DNA from: Victivallaceae bacterium
GTDB taxonomy: Bacteria; Verrucomicrobiota; Lentisphaeria; Victivallales; Victivallaceae
Length of the DNA stretch: 64,000 nucleotides
Assembly (NCBI GenBank): GCA_028709805.1
Contig: JAQUTL010000012.1
Coordinates: 1-64,000 of the forward strand
Reading direction: 5' to 3'
The number at the start of each line of letters is the position of its first letter. Positions within the stretch are counted from its first letter, which is position 1. The position numbers were made by a program, and so were the translations under genes. Of this stretch, positions 59,997 through 64,000 are shown one piece after another. The notes beneath the pieces were generated by a model. That model had not been told where the DNA came from. It saw nothing but the letters and a program-made list of their open reading frames with translations, and made no database searches.

Positions 59997-60636
59997 AAAA
60001 AAACGCCGTTTCACACTGGTGGAAATGGTCGCCGCCCTCTCGATCATGATGGTCATAGCCGGCATCATCGCCGGCGCGGTATCCATCTTCGCCACCGCCT
60101 ATATCGACAGCCGCGCCGCCGCCGCCACCCTCCGCCGCAACCGCACGATCTCCGCGGTGGCCGACCGGGTGCTGCGCACCGCCGTCCCGTTCGTCTGGAC
60201 AGACGACGACACCGCAACGGAAAGATCGCTGTTCCACGGCACTGCCGACGAACTGTACACCGCAAGCCTGAACCGCGCCGGCGGCGCCGGCAGCTCGCCG
60301 TTTATCTTCACCCGCATCCGGCTCGCCGGCTCCGCCGTGGTCTGCGACACCGCCAGTCTCCCCATGCCGTACTGGGACGACATCGACCGGTTTGCATACA
60401 CCACCGAAACCGTGGCGACCGACGTCCGCTCGCTCAAATTCCGCTACTTCAATCAGGACGACGACGGCGAACCGGTTGCCACCGACAGCTGGAGCGAAGA
60501 CTACGAATACACCATCCCCCTCGCCATTCAGCTTGAAATCGAATTCAGCGACGGCACAACCGAGCGCCGCCTCCGCCGCACCGCCGGCAACGGCGGCTAT
60601 ACCCGCTTCGGCTCCCGCGAGGAGGCGCTGGAATGA
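59980..60636 (+). CDS. gspJ: Minor pseudopilin GspJ
   Basis: 218 residues. N-terminus KTEKKRR-FTLVEMVAALSIMMVIAG; Arg before the cleavage site. The globular domain (VADRVLRTAVPFVW, then TDVRSLKFRYFNQDD and YTIPLAIQLEIEFSDGTTER) matches GspJ. A second ATG at 59986 is possible. It is coupled to gspK by ATGA. Confidence 0.88.
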   Translation: MTMKTEKKRRFTLVEMVAALSIMMVIAGIIAGAVSIFATAYIDSRAAAATLRRNRTISAVADRVLRTAVPFVWTDDDTATERSLFHGTADELYTASLNRAGGAGSSPFIFTRIRLAGSAVVCDTASLPMPYWDDIDRFAYTTETVATDVRSLKFRYFNQDDDGEPVATDSWSEDYEYTIPLAIQLEIEFSDGTTERRLRRTAGNGGYTRFGSREEALE

Positions 60637-61634
60637 ACGCCGCCAAATCACAACGCGCAGAAGAAGGCATCGCGCTGGTCGCGGTGCTGATGCTGCTGTT
60701 TGTCGCCGGACTGCTGACCGCCGCGGTCGTCGCGGTCGCCAAACTCAACACCGCCGACGCCACCGCCGCCGCCGAACTCGGCCGCTCAACCTACATCGCC
60801 GAAGGAGCCGCCGCCCGCATCGTCTGGCTGATCGCCGCCGACCGCTACAACTATTCCGACGCCGTAATCGGGGAAATCGACTACGAACAGTATGACAACG
60901 ACCGCTTCGCCGCCGACGGCGTCATCCACACCATCGACTATTACGGCACCCCGGTCACCTTCGCCATCGACGACGCCGTGCGCGGCATGAATCCGGAAAA
61001 CCTTCAGAACGAATTCGCCGTCGCCGCCGAAGCCAACGACGGCGATGCCGAAATTCAGGACAGCCTCGACGCACTCCTGAACCGTTGCAACGATTATACC
61101 GACACCGACTCCGACCGCGCCGTCTCCGACGGCTTCGAGGCCGACGACTACGAAAACGAAAACCGCCGCCCCCTCCCCCGCAACGCTCCTTTGGAATACC
61201 GCGAGGAACTTTCCTGGGTCCCCGGCTTTTCCGACCTTTTCCCGTTCGACGCCGACGGCCGCCTCACCGCCGTCCAGCTGCTGCCGCCCCACGGCTGCGA
61301 AATCACCCTTTCCGGCGGCGTCCCCCTCATGAACGCCACTTATGCCCAGCTGCGCCGCGCCGGGCTGGAGGAGTCCGACGCCGAAACCGCGCTCGACGCC
61401 ATCGCCAGCTATAAAAAAGACCGCACGCCGCTCTCCGACAATCTGAACGCCGACATACTCGACGCAATGCGCAACACATTCACACAGCAGGAGTCCGGCG
61501 TATTCACCGTCCGCATTCTTCACGCCGCGCACGACAATCACCCCTCCGCCAGACTCGCATTCAGCTTCGCCGCCTTTCCCGCCGCCGGCCCGACCGACGG
61601 CATATTGACGTTTCTCGAATTCTTCCGCTATTGA
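60633..61634 (+). CDS. gspK: Minor pseudopilin GspK
   Basis: 333 residues. N-terminus QRAEEG-IALVAVLMLLFVAGLL; here the Gly is present and Glu5 is absent, both usual for GspK. The large globular domain includes AVRGMNPENLQNEF and LLNRCNDYTDTDSD, then MNATYAQLRRAGLEESDAETALDAI, the helix-hairpin-helix-like GspK insert. It caps the pseudopilus. Its stop codon lies inside the -35 box of the next promoter. Confidence 0.92.
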   Translation: MNAAKSQRAEEGIALVAVLMLLFVAGLLTAAVVAVAKLNTADATAAAELGRSTYIAEGAAARIVWLIAADRYNYSDAVIGEIDYEQYDNDRFAADGVIHTIDYYGTPVTFAIDDAVRGMNPENLQNEFAVAAEANDGDAEIQDSLDALLNRCNDYTDTDSDRAVSDGFEADDYENENRRPLPRNAPLEYREELSWVPGFSDLFPFDADGRLTAVQLLPPHGCEITLSGGVPLMNATYAQLRRAGLEESDAETALDAIASYKKDRTPLSDNLNADILDAMRNTFTQQESGVFTVRILHAAHDNHPSARLAFSFAAFPAAGPTDGILTFLEFFRY

Positions 61635-61658
61635 TTTTTTCTTCCGCCGTGCTATATT
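61631..61658 (+). promoter_or_regulatory. Sigma70 promoter, leaderless start of the MBL-fold gene
   Basis: TTGATT (61631-61636), 16 bases, TGC-TATATT (-10 at 61653-61658). The ATG at 61667 follows after 8 bases. The -35 box overlaps the gspK stop codon. Confidence 0.75.
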
Positions 61659-61666
61659 ATCCCATT

Positions 61667-62275
61667 ATGATAAAAGCTGTAACAACCGGTCCGCTTGAGG
61701 AAAACTGTTATCTGGTCCAGCTTGAACCGGGCGGGCGTCTCTTTGTGATCGACCCCGGCGATTCTCCGGCCGACATTCTCGCCGCCGCCGCGCAAATCAA
61801 GTTTTCCGAGGCGGAAATACTGTTCACTCACGGCCACTTCGACCATATCGGAGCCGCCGCCGCCGTCGCCGGGAAACTCGCCGTCAGCCACTGCTACCTC
61901 AACACCGCCGACCGCGAACTGTTTTTCAGCCCGGACAACTGTTTTCCGCCGTACATTCCAGCCCCCGCGTCCCTGCCGCCGCCGGAAAAAGTGACCGACG
62001 AAATCGACTTCAGCGAACCGGCCGTCATTCCCACCCCCGGCCACACTCCGGGCGGCGTGGCCTTTTACTTTCCGGCGCTCTCCGCACTTTTTTCCGGCGA
62101 CACTCTGTTCGCCTCCAGCATCGGACGCACCGACTTTCCCGGCGGCTCGCTGCCCGATCTGCTGAACTCAATCAAAACCGGACTCTTCGTCCTGCCACCC
62201 GAAACCAAAGTGTTTCCCGGACACGGCCCGACCACCACGATCGATCGCGAAAAACGCACAAATCCGTATGTATAA
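61667..62275 (+). CDS. Metallo-beta-lactamase-fold hydrolase (glyoxalase II-like)
   Basis: 202 residues. It begins MIKAVTTGPLEENCYLVQL, then VIDPGDSP, the metal motif THGHFDHIGAAA (HxHxDH), PTPGHTPGGVAFY (His), FSGDTLFASSIGRTDFPGG (Asp) and FPGHGPTTTIDREKRTNPY (His). This is the GloB/YcbL clade of thioester hydrolases. ATG 61667 matches the conserved start and lies 8 bases after the -10 box, with no ribosome binding site; the upstream in-frame ATG at 61631 is inside the promoter. The pattern predicts a leaderless mRNA. Confidence 0.93.
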   Translation: MIKAVTTGPLEENCYLVQLEPGGRLFVIDPGDSPADILAAAAQIKFSEAEILFTHGHFDHIGAAAAVAGKLAVSHCYLNTADRELFFSPDNCFPPYIPAPASLPPPEKVTDEIDFSEPAVIPTPGHTPGGVAFYFPALSALFSGDTLFASSIGRTDFPGGSLPDLLNSIKTGLFVLPPETKVFPGHGPTTTIDREKRTNPYV

Positions 62276-62276
62276 C

Positions 62277-62304
62277 TGGATTTTCGCACTTTATATGCTA
62301 TATT
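62277..62304 (+). promoter_or_regulatory. Promoter of the etfBA operon
   Basis: Weak -35 TGGATT (62277-62282), 16 bases, TGC-TATATT (-10 at 62299-62304). AAAGGAG lies in the leader before the GTG start. Confidence 0.6.
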
Positions 62305-62344
62305 ACTAAGATTGCCTTTTTTGAATGCAAACAAAGGAGCTGAT

Positions 62345-63238
62345 GTGAAATACACCATACTCGTATTCGTAAAGCAGGTTCCGGACACCCAGAATATCAC
62401 CGGGGACGCAATGAAGGCCGACGGAACGGTCAACCGCGCCGCACTGCCGGCGATCTTCAATCCGGAAGACTTGAATGCGCTTGAGCTGGCCCTCCAGCTC
62501 AAGGACCGCTATGACGCCAAAGTCACGGTCGCCACCATGGGGCCGCCCGCCGCCACCGAAGTGCTCCGCAACGCGCTCTACCGCGGAGCCGACGAAGCCA
62601 TGCTTCTGACCGACCGCGCCTTCGCCGGCGCCGACACTCTCGCCACCAGCTACGCACTCAGCTGCGTGGCCAAGCAGATAAAGCCGGACCTAATCCTCTG
62701 CGGACGGCAGGCCATCGACGGTGACACCGCCCAGGTCGGCCCCCAGCTTGCGGAAAAACTTCACGTTCCGCAGATATGCTACGTTGAAGAGGTCGTTGCG
62801 CTTGACTCCGGAAAAATCACCGCACGCCGCGCCATCGAAGGCGGCTACGAAATCCTCGAATCCCCGCTGCCCTGTCTGCTCACGGTGGTGGACGCCAACA
62901 CCCCCCGCCCGGAAGCTGCCAAGCGCATCATGAAATTCAAACGCGCGGTAACGCCCGGCGAACTCAAAAAGCGCTTTGCCGACGCCGACTATACCGAGGC
63001 CGGCGATCTCGCCGCCGCGGAAAGCAGTCTGGCCGCAAAAGGGCTGATCATCAAGGAGCTTAACGCCGCGGCGGTCCACGCCGATCCCAAACGCATCGGA
63101 CTGGCCGGCTCTCCCACCAAGGTGAAGAACATCGAAAGCGTTGTGCTCTCCGGCGGCGAAGCCAAAGAGGTCGCCGCCACCGCCGAGGGGATCAACCTCC
63201 TCATTCACGAACTCATTACCGACCATACTCTGGGGTGA
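62345..63238 (+). CDS. etfB: Electron transfer flavoprotein beta subunit
   Basis: 297 residues when started at GTG 62345 (AGGAG 6 bases upstream), giving the family N-terminus MKYTILVFVKQVPDT. The body contains FNPEDLNALELALQLKD, VTVATMGPPAATEVLRNALYRGADEA and LILCGRQAIDGDTAQVGPQLAEKL, the AMP/FAD-binding EtfB pattern, and a C-terminal tail beyond 250 residues as in butyryl-CoA or quinone-linked Etf. It transfers electrons between flavin dehydrogenases and acceptors, possibly by bifurcation. It pairs with etfA. Confidence 0.95.
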   Translation: MKYTILVFVKQVPDTQNITGDAMKADGTVNRAALPAIFNPEDLNALELALQLKDRYDAKVTVATMGPPAATEVLRNALYRGADEAMLLTDRAFAGADTLATSYALSCVAKQIKPDLILCGRQAIDGDTAQVGPQLAEKLHVPQICYVEEVVALDSGKITARRAIEGGYEILESPLPCLLTVVDANTPRPEAAKRIMKFKRAVTPGELKKRFADADYTEAGDLAAAESSLAAKGLIIKELNAAAVHADPKRIGLAGSPTKVKNIESVVLSGGEAKEVAATAEGINLLIHELITDHTLG

Positions 63239-63243
63239 TCCAC

Positions 63244-64000
63244 ATGACTCAAAAAATCGGAAACGTCTGGGTTTTTATCGAACAGGAAGGCGGAAAGATC
63301 GCCGACGTCAGCCTTGAGCTGGTGTGCAAAGGGCGCGAACTCGCCGACCGGCTGAAGGTCAAGCTCGAAGCCGTGCTCCTCGGAGACAAAATCGAAAAAC
63401 TGGCCGACACGCTTTACAGTTACGGCTGCGACACCGTGATTCTGGCCGAGGACAAGCGCCTCGAACCGTTCACCGTGCTCGCCTACGCCCGGGTCATCAT
63501 GGACCTGATCAAAGCGCACAAGCCGAACATCCTGCTCTTCGGAGCCACCATGAAAGGGCGCGAACTCGCGCCGCGGATTGCCTCCGAAAAGCTCGCCGGC
63601 CTTACCGCCGACTGCACCAATCTCAAGATCGACGACTTTGACGACAAAGTCAACGGCAAAAGCTATAAAGACAAGCTGATGCAGATCCGTCCCGCTTTCG
63701 GCGGCAACATCATCGCCACCATTGTCAACACCTGGGACGATCCGCAGATGGTCACCGTCCGCGAAGGCGTGATGAAAATGGACAGGCCGGACGCATCGCG
63801 CAAAGGCAACCTCGTCCGGGTTGACGTGTCGCTGACCGATGCGGAAACCGCGATCAAAGTCATCAAGCGTGTCCGCGAAGAGAAAAGCGTCGACCTCAAG
63901 GGCGCCCAGATTATCGTGGCCGGCGGCTACGGCGTCGGTTCGGCGGACAACTTCAAACTGCTCCGCAAGCTGGCCGAAACCCTCGGCGGCGAAGTGGCGG
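63244..64000 (+). CDS. etfA: Electron transfer flavoprotein alpha subunit (partial, cut by the window end)
   Basis: ATG 63244, five bases after the etfB stop. 252 residues are visible with no stop before 64000. Features: VWVFIEQEGGKIADVSLELVCKGRELADRL, then ILLFGATMKGRELAPRIASE, LTADCTNL, MQIRPAFGGNIIAT, and at the edge IIVAGGYGVGSADNFKLL, the start of the FAD-binding domain. These match EtfA. The C-terminal FAD domain lies outside the window. Translation is coupled to etfB. Confidence 0.94.
   Translation, partial: MTQKIGNVWVFIEQEGGKIADVSLELVCKGRELADRLKVKLEAVLLGDKIEKLADTLYSYGCDTVILAEDKRLEPFTVLAYARVIMDLIKAHKPNILLFGATMKGRELAPRIASEKLAGLTADCTNLKIDDFDDKVNGKSYKDKLMQIRPAFGGNIIATIVNTWDDPQMVTVREGVMKMDRPDASRKGNLVRVDVSLTDAETAIKVIKRVREEKSVDLKGAQIIVAGGYGVGSADNFKLLRKLAETLGGEVA

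Noticed and set aside
1-64000. CRISPR arrays, rRNA genes, intact insertion sequences
   Set aside because: No regularly spaced identical repeats, no rRNA-like stretches and no transposase genes with terminal repeats were seen.

Overview
The window looks like a chromosomal segment of a GC-rich bacterium of the PVC group, most likely Lentisphaerota close to Victivallis. This is inferred, not proven: it rests on secreted GH20-like proteins, an exosortase with its sorting-signal substrate, pseudopilins that carry Asn or Arg instead of Gly before the FTLIE cleavage motif, and AT-rich -10 boxes (TATATT) in otherwise GC-rich intergenic DNA.

Left end (1-4.3 kb): a lower-GC mobile island. It holds the 3' end of a DNA methyltransferase, a HARE-HTH protein, a tiny ORF, the integration module DUF2924 / large serine recombinase / KorB-like HTH protein, and a Doc-type toxin-antitoxin pair with its own sigma70 promoter. 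Three degenerate copies of a hairpin-GGTACTCC motif lie at its two ends, next to an initiator-like tRNA-Met.

4.5-18.9 kb: housekeeping genes. These are an aspartate-type aminotransferase, a MATE transporter, prfA, rpmE, an acyltransferase, a lipoprotein/esterase pair, obgE, rpmA, clpB (with a sigma54-type promoter and two palindromic upstream sites), purB, an acyl-ACP thioesterase and a secreted nuclease. 19-24.7 kb: a complete tripartite RND efflux operon.

24.8-45 kb: accessory and degradative functions. A secreted TIM-barrel-like protein overlaps convergently with a glycyl radical enzyme activase, whose glycyl radical enzyme partner lies just upstream of it. Next come a GH20-like secreted protein, a U32-like protein and an iron-sulfur flavoprotein. 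Then an exosortase locus: TPR protein, exosortase and EpsI-like membrane protein in one operon, followed by a PLPG-motif sorting substrate with its own strong promoter. A second GH20-like protein follows, in an operon behind a CBM9/PHP-domain protein.

45-61.6 kb: an envelope secretion locus. A MarR regulator, a lipoprotein and two unusual secretin-like proteins form one unit ended by a strong terminator. A second unit encodes a proline-rich secreted protein, a PilM/PilN-like (GspL) fusion, a PilO/GspM-like protein, a GspC-like protein, the secretin GspD, and GspE, F, G, H, I, J and K. The window ends with a metallo-beta-lactamase-fold hydrolase with a leaderless start and the electron transfer flavoprotein genes etfB and etfA; etfA is cut by the window edge.

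Twenty sigma70-type promoters could be read by eye. At least four of them place the -10 box only 7-8 bases before the ATG, which predicts leaderless mRNAs.
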